Below, in pieces: positions 58,601-63,970 of a stretch of 64,000 nt of DNA (position 1 is its first letter; each line of letters starts with the position of its first letter). Location: positions 3,720,001 through 3,784,000 of the forward strand of contig NC_080577.1 in the NCBI RefSeq assembly GCF_029962835.1. The letters are read 5' to 3'. The position numbers and the translations under genes are program-made. Below the pieces are notes generated by a model. The model was not told where the DNA came from. It ran no database searches and saw only the letters and a list, made by a program, of their open reading frames with translations. The DNA is from Magnolia sinica. Lineage: Eukaryota > Streptophyta > Magnoliopsida > Magnoliales > Magnoliaceae.

Positions 58601-60313
58601 AACGGTAGTTACATCTTTCACAGTGCATAAAAGAACATATTAACATCATTCTGTTTCTATCTAAATAAAATCATCTTAGTGAACTGAACTGAACCTCGAT
58701 GGAACTAAGCATGAAAGATAAGAATGTTTTGTACTCACAACAAAAAACTAAGAGATCACTATCTTGAGTTATAGTTGCAGACTTTGAGTAAAGAAACATG
58801 AAGAAGATGAAATTTCCGCAAATAACATCATTCTAAACCAGCTTCAGCCAGTCAAGGCAGAAATCAAACATCAACAAACCATAAAAGGCTGTGTTTGGAT
58901 GCAACAAGTGAATCGAATTGAGAACATTCTATTCTATAAAGAGAAAATGGAAAATTTATTTCCAAGTATTCATAATGGGAGAGTAGCCCTCAATTGTAGT
59001 TGCATTGTTTTCAAGTCCAACTTGGAAATAATGGAATTGTTGTTTGGGCATTGACCCTCAATATAAGTGCTAGAAAAGGAAATCACAATTTGGTTATTTC
59101 CACTTCCTTATATTGATGATGGCAATTCTATTCAATGGTCCATCCAAACACACTAAAACATTGCTCAGCTTCGAGACTAAAATTATACACTTCGCAAGCC
59201 CATCAATCTGAAATCACAGAAACAATGAAATCTTGAGAGACCCGGACAATCAAAGTGGGGGCCGTGACAGTCCATATTGATGGCTAGACATCTTTTCAGT
59301 TACAGCTGAATTCGACTGTCTGTTTTGTAGATCATTGTTTGGACAGGGAAAAAAAATGCTGCAAATAAGATCCTTTCTAAATCAGCAAGAACAGATCCAA
59401 GCATCCATGATCAAAGTCAAGTAGCATTCATCTACATGAAGAGGAATTCCACAACAATATGGCAGAGTATGACGGATCATACAGATGGCACATGATTGAC
59501 ACATGCATCAATCTACACCGTCCAAATTGTGTCGCCACAATGGACGCTCCACAACCCAAAAAATCACAAAAATCAGAGAACCCAGACCATTTAATCAGTA
59601 ACCATCAAATGGACGGAAAGAAAATCAGCCAACGGTCTAGATCAACTGTCAAAAGTTGATTGAATGAACAGTTATGTCCGTCCGTCTGACCATGGGTAAT
59701 GTCTGGATCGAATGCACATCTACCACGTGTATGGTGGAAGCATGCACGAGTACAATCCACCGTACTCTGCTCTCTTTTATTCTTTTTTCTTTTTTCTTTT
59801 TTTGGGAGGGGGGAGTAAGAAAAGAGGGTGTAAATGTCAGTTCCATTTTTCTACTTCAGTTACTTGAATTGAATAGTTCCCTTTTACTTGAATTGAGCAC
59901 TCCACTTTCTTACTACTCTAATAACAATAGTAGAAAGAAAGGGGAAGTATGCATTAAATATATAAAATTAAAAAAAATAAAAATTAAAATTAAAAAAAAA
60001 GGAAGGTTGTAAATATCAATTTCATGAAAGTAGATTTCATTCATACCAGTAGCATACAAAGAAAAGCAGCGACCAAACACCCCCCAAATCCATACAATCT
60101 CTGTTCAAAAAGAAACAAAACAGAAGCATGAGAAGATCGAAACCGCCACGAATAGAAGAAAAAGAGAACCCAGATGGCAGATTCTGAAGATGTTTCGAGG
60201 ATGGTTTGGACCTGCAATGGGGACAGAGGACAGTAGCAGTTGGATTCGTCCAAGAAGGGGTCTTGTTGTTCTTCTTCTTCCTCTGCTCTCAGGAGAGAAG
60301 TGATGCTCTTCAT
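42716..60313 (-). CDS. SFT2: SFT2/Got1-type Golgi vesicle-transport membrane protein, six exons
   Basis: Complement of join(42716..42794, 44250..44308, 44413..44530, 45417..45490, 60047..60100, 60212..60313): 486 bp, 161 residues plus stop. Every intron is GT-AG and every junction keeps the frame. The protein has an acidic cytosolic N-terminus (residues 1-34, RAEEEEEQQDPFLDE), then four membrane segments at about 36-58, 62-84, 96-116 and 119-142. Landmarks are SPLQRLYGF, RPVKFA (59-64), GSTAF, MMFDPVR (90-96) and YSLSYIPFARRM (137-148). Order, spacing and length fit the Got1/Sft2 family (about 160 residues). Yeast Sft2 is a Golgi membrane protein that acts with the SNARE Sed5 in vesicle fusion; the plant role is inferred by family. 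Intron sizes are 111, 14,556, 886, 104 and 1,455 bp. Intron 2 contains a whole nested copia retrotransposon, antisense to the gene. No inactivating change was seen in the exons. Confidence 0.93.
43670..43700. repeat. (CTT)n microsatellite in SFT2 intron 5
   Basis: About ten CTT/TTC triplets. They generate a poly-Glu frame on the minus strand that is not a gene. Confidence 0.9.
44250..44308 (-). CDS. SFT2: SFT2 exon 5
   Basis: 59 bp from acceptor GTCATGCAG to donor GTAAGT; it encodes FHNKILTILAIIIEICALI and the first two bases of a Trp codon. Fourth membrane segment. Confidence 0.92.
44413..44530 (-). CDS. SFT2: SFT2 exon 4
   Basis: 118 bp from acceptor TGTGTGGCAG to donor GTGAGT; it encodes (S)TAFVIGLARQVRMMFDPVR and the third membrane segment IYATSIYIGSVVLALVCALC. 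The MMFDPVR loop is a strong family marker. Confidence 0.93.
44821..45116. mobile_element. MITE with GGCCTGTTTGGGTGA ends in SFT2 intron 3
   Basis: The left end GGCCTGTTTGGGTGAGAGCC and the right end (reverse complement AGGGCCTGTTTGGGTGACAC) share 15 exact bases. At 296 bp without coding capacity it is a typical MITE. The superfamily is unresolved because the flanks do not show a clean duplication. Confidence 0.75.
45417..45490 (-). CDS. SFT2: SFT2 exon 3
   Basis: 74 bp from acceptor CTTTTTTGCAG to donor GTAGGC; it encodes SLVAFARPVKFAIIFSFG and NLLAIG plus two bases of the next codon. It completes segment 1 and starts segment 2. Exons 1 and 2 lie on the far side of the retrotransposon. Confidence 0.92.
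45650..45884. mobile_element. hAT-like MITE fragment abutting the copia element
   Basis: It starts TAGGGCTGCAACTTCGGTTC and continues with CGGATCGGGTTGCC, GGTCGGGTTAGGGTTGG and CAGGTCAGGTCGG. This is the CGGGTT-rich hAT MITE type also seen at 39955. The copia 5' LTR starts at its right edge, so the copia may have inserted into it. Confidence 0.5.
45885..46989 (+). repeat. 5' LTR of the copia element, split by a hAT MITE
   Basis: 45885-46198 and 46946-46989 are LTR. The first part matches 57906-58090: GGCTAAGATTACAAATTGGC, TGTCCTACTAGAACA, AAGGCAACTCAATTTA and CTCTTCACGTGTAATTTTC. TCTATAAATACAATTCTTTTC near 46157 is a likely TATA box. The rest is the inserted MITE. Confidence 0.85.
46199..46937. 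mobile_element. hAT-type MITE (ATATCG family), 739 bp
   Basis: Ends CAATGTTTTAAATATCG and, reverse-complemented, CAGTGTTTTAAATATCGACG. A perfect 8-bp target duplication GTTGTGAG lies at 46191-46198 and 46938-46945, as expected for hAT. Many self-complementary ATATCG/CGATAT words cluster near both ends. A truncated relative lies at 54476-55310. Confidence 0.93.
46990..47190 (+). other. copia primer-binding site and leader
   Basis: GGTATCAGAGCC near 46995 is complementary to the 3' end of initiator tRNA-Met, which is common in plant copia. The leader that follows contains a short open frame (47024-47212) ending at the first 166-bp repeat. Confidence 0.75.
47191..47855 (+). repeat. 166-bp tandem repeat, about four copies, at the gag start
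   Basis: The unit CATGCCACTCTTCTTCTGAC ... ATGGAAGATGTAGGTATC ... GAATATGACATTGCCAGAGC recurs with starts at ATGGAAGATGTAGG 47264, 47430 and 47596. A fourth, shorter unit begins near 47762. Copies are 95% alike or better. Because 166 is not a multiple of three, each copy shifts the reading frame, which is why near-identical 64-residue frames begin at 47264 and 47430. The array therefore breaks any gag frame crossing it. Confidence 0.92.
47870..48370 (+). pseudogene. copia gag (UBN2-type) relic
   Basis: After a frameshift, KKSDHKVKAYIASTLSYEAL leads into VWRTLEKTYADDSQ, QLTQQLQPLKKGDSPLSDYI and FRSISDDLAAIGHPV, a typical UBN2 gag capsid-like domain of a copia polyprotein. A run of 136 codons is still open. 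No full polyprotein remains. Confidence 0.85.
48400..48960 (+). pseudogene. copia zinc-knuckle and protease/pre-integrase relic
   Basis: VRSVEENHPALEGWYCFDNS near 48600-48660 resembles a CCHC knuckle (C-x2-C-x4-H-x4-C) with three Cys lost (to S, S and G). VEIVDGIQLAISHVGNARI and YIPNVLLVLESKKNLLLVSQ (48790-48940) match the protease-to-GAG_pre-integrase link of copia. Frames are broken. Confidence 0.75.
49080..49985 (+). pseudogene. copia integrase relic
   Basis: Recognisable in several frames: SEVVWHQHLGYL (about 49097), FKIHSDLWGHAPV (49289), YYVVFVDDYTRFSWIYPLRE (about 49355), HATPKQNGIAETKHRVI (about 49567), YLINHVPSMQLDMKSPYQLL (about 49697) and KFSPKSLACVFLGYI (about 49838). D-D-E core surroundings are partly kept. 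At least six frame changes or stops occur. Confidence 0.85.
50094..50784. mobile_element. hAT-type MITE (CATATGCG family), 691 bp
   Basis: Ends CATTGTTGTCAAATGCGATT and, reverse-complemented, CAATGTTGTCAAATCGCATA; perfect 8-bp target duplication CCAAGTAC at 50086-50093 and 50785-50792. The terminal 150 bp on the left are packed with self-complementary GCATATGC/TATGCGATC words. The middle is T-rich. No coding capacity. Confidence 0.94.
51481..52308. mobile_element. hAT-like MITE (CCGTTACG family)
   Basis: The left end GGTTACGTATCAGCCGTTAC, GGGAGCCGTAATGGCCGTTAC, CCCATAACGGCTGTTAC is mirrored at the right (CCGTTACAGGAGGCGTATC, GTAATGGCCAATACGGCCC, ATAACCGTATCGATAACG). It interrupts a sequence whose intact form is seen at 52730-52770, so the inserted block (with the following SINE) spans about 51481-52433. 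The exact target duplication is obscured by the SINE. Confidence 0.7.
52309..52433 (+). mobile_element. tRNA-derived SINE, family 1
   Basis: TTGCTCCGGTGGTAGACTCTC, B box GGGTTCGAGTATCC, GGTGGTGAAATCCCATTACG, GTGTGTGGGGGTGTGTGC and a poly-A tail. It sits at the right end of the CCGTTACG element, so it is the deepest insertion at this point (fourth level counting intron, copia, inverted-arm element). Confidence 0.85.
52434..53050. repeat. about 331-bp tandem repeat inside the inverted-arm element
   Basis: TCTACATTGTATGCTAGATAG occurs at 52621 and 52952, and GTGATATAGATTCGTG with CATGCAATAGATAGAATC before the first corresponds to GTGATATGGATTCGTG with CATGCAATGGATAGAATC before the second. A further copy at 51350-51480 is interrupted by the CCGTTACG element, and an inverted one lies at 51110-51300, so the interior is itself a palindrome plus tandem units. 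Confidence 0.8.
54476..55310. mobile_element. truncated hAT-type element of the ATATCG family
   Basis: CAATGTTGGAAATATCGATATCGCG, then GGGATATATCG, TTTTGGGAAACATTGG and CAATGAAACTTCAGGG parallel 46199-46937. The right terminal repeat is missing; the match ends near 55310 where a LINE fragment follows. Both strands give frames of 92-137 residues without any domain. Confidence 0.75.
55395..55740 (+). pseudogene. LINE (L1-type) 3' ORF2 fragment, zf-RVT region
   Basis: IDHLLLHCPFANHLWIQIL near 55410-55470, then, after a frame change, SVPQLIWVWHGPQLKKN, IWGEWNA, and ELYWKIKSVVLEWAHDLHHL. This is the reverse-transcriptase-associated zinc-binding segment at the end of plant L1 ORF2. About 110 codons remain, with frameshifts. 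It lies inside the right arm of the 5.8-kb element. Confidence 0.8.
55904..56390 (+). pseudogene. copia integrase-RT linker relic
   Basis: Ser/Thr/Ala/Gln-rich frames (SANQSQDATTPAL, DAIATSSNGDDQASAETHRV, ending HPYRTRSKSRVVK) are the low-complexity linker between integrase and RT in copia polyproteins. SHPYRTRSK is a common marker just before the RT. The linker resumes directly after the 5.8-kb insertion. Confidence 0.7.
56391..57375 (+). pseudogene. copia reverse transcriptase relic
   Basis: NQTWVLVPRTPKMNVVGCRWVY, KAKFVAKGYKH (56391-56610), then in other frames VKQLDVKIAFLHAFLKEPVF (about 56690-56750) and YQLKCALHGLK. LLYVDDILVT near 56955-56985 keeps the YVDD active-site motif. A T-rich expansion (56878-56892) splits the domain. 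AYRWHFQAVKRILRYFG (57320-57372) ends it. Multiple frameshifts. Confidence 0.88.
57376..57890 (+). pseudogene. copia RNase H relic
   Basis: FSDANWAGCPSTRRSAHRFL, AKKQPTVSWSIAKAELRSMA, PPILFCDNMSALYV, ARTKHINLDYHFVREKVA, then a stop and QLADVFSKPLS. All core RNase H blocks of copia are present in one frame of 145 codons. This is the best-preserved domain. Confidence 0.9.
57906..58105 (+). repeat. 3' LTR of the copia element, truncated
   Basis: ATAAGGCTAAGATTACAAATC, GTCCTACTAGAACACG, AAGGCAACTCAATTTAGATG and CTCTTCACGTGTAATTTTCG match the 5' LTR. The similarity is lost after the ATTATCTTTTTTC region, so about 180-200 bp remain. Confidence 0.8.
58106..58886. other. SFT2 intron 2, remainder, nothing recognised
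   Basis: Single-copy-looking intron sequence; small frames only. Confidence 0.35.
58887..59153. mobile_element. MITE in SFT2 intron 2
   Basis: Left end GGCTGTGTTTGGATGCAAC and reverse-complemented right end GTGTGTTTGGATGGACC. TAAAA flanks both sides (58882-58886 and 59154-59158). ATTCTAT/ATAGAAT words mirror each other inside. 267 bp, non-coding. TAA-containing flanks would suit PIF/Harbinger, but this is not certain. Confidence 0.65.
59154..60046. other. SFT2 intron 2, 5' part
   Basis: Intron sequence directly downstream of exon 2 (minus strand), with A/T-rich low-complexity stretches at 59776-59805 and 59965-60002. Frames of 65-112 residues here are chance. Confidence 0.4.
60047..60100 (-). 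CDS. SFT2: SFT2 exon 2
   Basis: 18 codons from acceptor TTTTTGAACAG to donor GTATGA; it encodes RLYGFGGCLVAAFLCMLL, most of membrane segment 1. Phase 0 at both ends. It is followed by the 14.6-kb intron. Confidence 0.92.
60212..60313 (-). CDS. SFT2: SFT2 exon 1 (start codon)
   Basis: ATG at 60313-60311 with A at -3; 34 codons ending CCATTGCAG before donor GTCCAA; phase 0. It encodes the acidic N-terminal tail. An out-of-frame upstream ATG at 60360 opens a 16-codon frame whose TGA overlaps this ATG. Confidence 0.9.
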
Positions 60314-60390
60314 GCTCCTGTATGGCTTGGATCGAAGAGATGCGGCTCTGTAATTTTCATTCCATGGATTCGGGGAGAGAGAAAAGGAGA
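60314..60390 (-). promoter_or_regulatory. SFT2 5' leader with two upstream ATGs
   Basis: On the minus strand ATGGAATGA at 60365 is a two-codon upstream frame. ATGAAAATTACAG at 60360 opens a 16-codon frame whose TGA shares bases with the main start (ATGA). Whether the transcript includes them is unknown. A fold-back element begins within about 80 bp, so little native promoter remains next to the gene. Confidence 0.45.
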
Positions 60391-60600
60391 CTCAGACTGG
60401 GTAGTATCCCTCCACCACCCAAGTCGGTGGTGGAAAGGCTCTGTGCGCCCCACCATGATTTCTGTGTTTTATCCACGCCGTCCATACATTTTTCCATCTC
60501 ATTTTAGGCTATTAGCCCAAAAATGAGGCAGAAACAGTGGTTAAGTGGACCGCACCACAGGAAATAGTGGGTATTGAATGCCTACCGTTGAAAACTTCTT
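60391..60600. mobile_element. fold-back (GGGCCC family) left half at the SFT2 promoter
   Basis: CTGGGTAGTATCCCTCCACC, CCACCACCCAAGTCGGTGGTGG (an inner hairpin), GCTCTGTGCGCCCCACCATG, CCACGCCGTCCATACATTTTTC, AAAAATGAGGCAGAAAC and GTGGACCGCACCACAGG, in left-arm order. The outer end faces the SFT2 start codon. Confidence 0.75.
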
Positions 60601-60860
60601 GTGAGTGTACTGAGACGTACTACCCCGCCCGTCTGTAGCCACGAACGTGCAGTCATGTGGGCGGTCCCACGGTGATGTATTTGTTTATCCACGCCGTCCT
60701 ATGCCGTCTCTCGTATCATTTTAAGGCATGGGTTTTTGAGACAGATCTAACGCTCAAGTGAAAATATTCCCATTTAATATTTACTGTTTTCCTGCGCAAA
60801 CTTAAGATTTAGATATATGCTTCAATTTGGGCTCACGATGGACATGCGATAAAACACACT
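60601..60860. mobile_element. fold-back family arm, second type, truncated
   Basis: CTACCCCGCCCGTCTGTAGCC, ACGAACGTGCAGTCATGTGGG, CACGGTGATGTATTTGTTTATCC and ACGCCGTCC match the arm at 36890-36980. It joins the previous half without a gap. Confidence 0.65.
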
Positions 60861-60912
60861 CTATATTGGGGCTCATCAAAGGAGCAGATTGGCCTCACTC
60901 AACACAACAACG

Positions 60913-61270
60913 GCCCGTTTGGCCGGGTGGATTGGAAGGGATTGAATGGTATTAGGGTGGATGGCATGGATTTCAAGGTAACGATGGTGTTGTCAGTGGA
61001 TTGTCTTAAGATCCATGGGATTACTATATCGAGTCTGTTTGGCACGCCCAGCCAATCTTGAGATTAAACCTTCCCATCCCTTCGAACCAAACATGTCCCA
61101 GGCAAGTTTGAACAGATTAGGGTTGATTGGATGAGATTTAAAGGTAATGATGGTGTTGTCAGTGGATTGTCTTAAGATCCATGGGATTGCTATATCCGGG
61201 ATGATCACCCCGCCCTGTTTGGCATGCTTGGCCAATCTCGGGATTTAACTTCCAATCCCTTCCAATACCT
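60913..61270. mobile_element. MITE with GGCCCGTTTGG end, inverted relative to 33372-33783
   Basis: It starts GGCCCGTTTGGCCGGGTGGAT and contains GATGGTGTTGTCAGTGGATTG twice (about 60982 and 61149), the same internal duplication as the copy at 33372. The right end is GGCCAATCTCGGGATTTAAC followed by CTTCCAATCCCTTCC. Confidence 0.7.
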
Positions 61271-61399
61271 TCCTATCCCCCAGCCACATGGGCTGGAAGG
61301 CCCTAATGTGGTGATGTTTGATTGGGCCATGTGTTGCCTTCAGAGATGGAGCCATCAATACGCAACTTACACATAGCTACGCTGCATCCTTAACCACAG

Positions 61400-61810
61400 G
61401 ACCACTATAATATATGTACCTTATATACATGCCTTCCATCCAAATATACAGCTCATTTTAAGGTAGGATCTCAAAAAATGAAATAAATTGATATCTTATG
61501 TGGACCATGGTCTAGGAAACAGTAGTCATTGAACGCCCCATGGTTGGAAACTTCTCGAGGTCCATCCGAGTGTTTATTAGCATCCAACTTGCGGATTAAG
61601 TAATAAAGACTTGAACCAGGGGATCACAAAAATATCCCATCCAAAAAGTTTTAATGGGCGGGAATTCAATCACTAGTGCTTTTTGTGGTGTGGTCGACTC
61701 GAGATTTGAATTTGCAACGTTTGAGCTACTGACCTCAAATTAGTTTGCGAAAAAGGTGGATAACTTGGATATGAGATAAATATATCACAGTGGCCCTGCA
61801 GTCAGGGATC
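61400..61810. mobile_element. fold-back (GGGCCC family) element, full but diverged
   Basis: CTTATATACATGCC, CATCCAAATATACAGC, TGGACCATGGTCTAGG, centre CATCCAACTTGCGGATTAAG, GTGGTGTGGTCGACTCGAG, CACAGTGGCCCTGC. Both arms can be followed. Confidence 0.6.
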
Positions 61811-61894
61811 CATCCAAGTTAGACCAAAGCATGTGTTGAAAGTGGTTTAGTTGAATAGTTTAAATGATTACGCAGACCTAATCAAACATTGTCA

Positions 61895-62335
61895 CATCCG
61901 GGCTGCTCTTCCGAACTTGGATTGTGCAATGTAGCAGACTGCGCCAGCAATGTGCTACTGGAAAAGCTCCATAGGCAACACCATACTGCATGTGTTTTGA
62001 TCCTCAAGGATCGTCAATTGTCTGAGTTATTTTTGGGCTATAGGCAAGGAGGCAAATCCAAATCTCAGTGAACCACACCACAAGAAACAGTGGTGACTAA
62101 ACACCCACCATTCAAAACTTTCTAAGGCCCAATGTAATGTTTATTTGTCATCCATCTAATTGATTAGGTCACGTGAACCTAAAAGGATTGAAAAACGTAT
62201 ATACCAACCCGATCCAAAACCTTTGTAGCCCCTAAGGAGTTTTAACAGTAAGTGTTCAGTTACTTTTTTTCTTTTTTGTGGTATGGTCCACTCAATACTT
62301 CGATCCACCTCATTTTTTTATACAAGCGATGGAAC
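61895..62335. mobile_element. fold-back (GGGCCC family) element, diverged
   Basis: GGAAAAGCTCCATAGGCAACAC, GGCAAATCCAAATCTCAGTG, CCACACCACAAGAAACAGTGG, centre CATCCATCTAATTGATTAGG, GTGGTATGGTCCACTCAATAC, CGATCCACCTCATTTTTT. The outer right end is missing. Confidence 0.6.
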
Positions 62336-62379
62336 TTGCTGATAAAAGGTTGATAAATGATAGTTTAATGTGGTGTATC

Positions 62380-62950
62380 GGAGTGTATTGGGAATCCAGA
62401 AATTGTTTGGCAAATTGTTTGCGAGGTATTTAAAATACATGGTTTCTCCATGTTTTTTAATCTCTTTCTTTAGCCGTGATATGGAACTTCACTCACTTTT
62501 CTCTTAATTTTAAAGATATTATAGTTGCATGTATAACAAAATGTGTTGTTAAGCTCTTAATCCATTGTACGTATATCATGTTAATGATATTCAAAATAAT
62601 TAAATTATCAATTACATCACTAAAATTACATCATTAGAGTGATCTGATCAATCCAACACAATAACCATGTAAATGACCAGTTAAAAATATTAGTTAGTCA
62701 CTTATTTGTGATTGAATTTCATCTTTTTTACCAAAGTATATATTTAAATTGATTTTTAACAATCATTCAATCAAACAAAATAATATTTTTAAATGCATTA
62801 AACTTAATCTACTAATTAAAATATTCAAACTTTAAAATTTAAATGCATTTCTATTTTTGAAAATAATTGCATTGCCATATAAACAGCCAAATATAACCCA
62901 GAGTTAATTCAAATTAGAGTATTCAAAATACAAGTTCTTGTAATTCTCAT
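62380..62950. mobile_element. AT-rich MITE-like sequence related to 931-1506 and 31243-31685
   Basis: It shares AAAGTATATATTTAAATTG and the TTAATCTACTAATTAAAATATT block with those elements, and has AGAAATTGTTTGG / CCAAATATAACCC ends. Boundaries are approximate. Confidence 0.45.
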
Positions 62951-62984
62951 ATGACTGGCGTGAACGAGGGGAAAACGATGATTA

Positions 62985-63175
62985 GCTTAATGTAAAACCT
63001 TTGCAGCCCGAGAAGTTTTAAGTGGTGGGAGTTCAATCACTACTGTGTGGTCTACCCAAGATTCTGCTTCATTTTGAGGCCATGCCCGAAAATGAGCTGG
63101 CAGTACTGATGGACGGCGTGGATGTACAAAACATACTTTAAGGTGGGCCCCACGGTCTGGGCCGCACCCACGTGG
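62985..63175. mobile_element. fold-back (GGGCCC family) right half upstream of LTO1
   Basis: AACCTTTGCAGCCCGAGAAG, GTGTGGTCTACCCAAGATTC, GGACGGCGTGGATGTAC, TTAAGGTGGGCCCCACGG: right-arm order, ending about 350 bp before the LTO1 start. The minus-strand 94-residue frame across it is a shadow. Confidence 0.7.
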
Positions 63176-63526
63176 CTGGATCCCGGTCGCACTTAATTCG
63201 GTCCGCCAAGATCGTCGCCCGAAGCCACTCCTCTGCCAACCCGCTTCCGAAGGTACCCCCTCCGTACACACCGGCTCTCCGCCTCTCCTCTCTCGTCAAT
63301 GGAGATTTGGCCGTTGATCAATGCATAGGCGGCGAATTGAAACGTTAAGATTTTCTTATATTAGGTATCTTTTGGGTGGAACTCAGCAACCAACGGTCTG
63401 GATTGGATTACCGAGAGGCCCCCGATTATCAGATCAGAAACCGGTGTGTACTGCGGAAAGACAGACGCAGGTCGCGTATCATTTCACTCCTCTGTCCACC
63501 TTCTCACGCTTATCTCTCTCACGACC
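63176..63526 (+). promoter_or_regulatory. LTO1 upstream region
   Basis: GC content rises next to the gene. CCCACGTGG at 63169-63177 contains a CACGTG G-box core. Pyrimidine-rich CTCTCCGCCTCTCCTCTCTCG at about 63275 and CTTATCTCTCTCACG just before the ATG are typical of plant 5' leaders. No TATA box was fixed. Confidence 0.4.
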
Positions 63527-63970
63527 ATGGCATCTCCTTCTCTAAACACTAGGAATCTCGAAGACATCTTCGATTCGTCTCTCAAGCTTGAAGAAACTCA
63601 CTGCGACGACGGTTTCAGAGACGGATTCAACGACGGCCTGATCTCCGGAAAACATGAAGGAAGAGAGGTGGGCCTGAAGCTAGGGTTTGAAGTCGGAGAG
63701 GAGGTAGGATTTTACCAAGGTTGCATCGACGTATGGAATTCGATCCTCCGCATCGAACCGAGCAGCTTCTCGTCAAGGGTTCAGAAGAACATGAAGCAAA
63801 TGGAGGAATTGCTGGAAAAATACCCTATCTTGGATCCGGAAGATGAGAATGTTCAGGAAATCATGGATGGTTTGAGGTCGAAATTCCGAGCGATTTCGGC
63901 GACGCTCTCCGTGCGATTTGAGTACGACGGGTATCCAAAAGTGTCTGATGATAAGGATATTGGATTTTGA
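63527..63970 (+). CDS. LTO1: LTO1/ORAOV1-type Yae1-domain protein, complete single exon
   Basis: 147 residues, MASPSLNTRNLEDIF to DDKDIGF, stop TGA. ATG at 63527 was chosen because its context ACCATGGC is strong and the protein then starts like its family; an in-frame ATG at 63446 would add 27 leader-like residues. Residues 29-65 form the deca-GX3 motif: glycines at 29, 33, 37, 41, 45, 49, 53, 57, 61 and 65. It is followed by YQGCIDVWN and a helical C-terminal half. In yeast and human, Lto1 pairs with Yae1 to bring the ABC protein ABCE1 (Rli1) to the cytosolic iron-sulfur assembly targeting complex, supporting ribosome recycling. The plant role is inferred. Length fits the family (about 140-165). 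The C-terminus ends in Phe, whereas yeast Lto1 ends in Trp. The gene is divergent from SFT2. Confidence 0.93.
   Translation: MASPSLNTRNLEDIFDSSLKLEETHCDDGFRDGFNDGLISGKHEGREVGLKLGFEVGEEVGFYQGCIDVWNSILRIEPSSFSSRVQKNMKQMEELLEKYPILDPEDENVQEIMDGLRSKFRAISATLSVRFEYDGYPKVSDDKDIGF

Noticed and set aside
60041-60313. Single 90-residue minus-strand gene
   Set aside because: It reads through intron 1; the true coding parts are exons 1 and 2 of SFT2 with GT-AG borders at 60211 and 60101.
63446-63526. N-terminal extension of LTO1 from the upstream ATG
   Set aside because: The extra 27 residues are Ser/Thr/Leu-rich leader-like sequence, while the ATG at 63527 has a stronger context and gives the expected family length. 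It cannot be excluded without transcript data.
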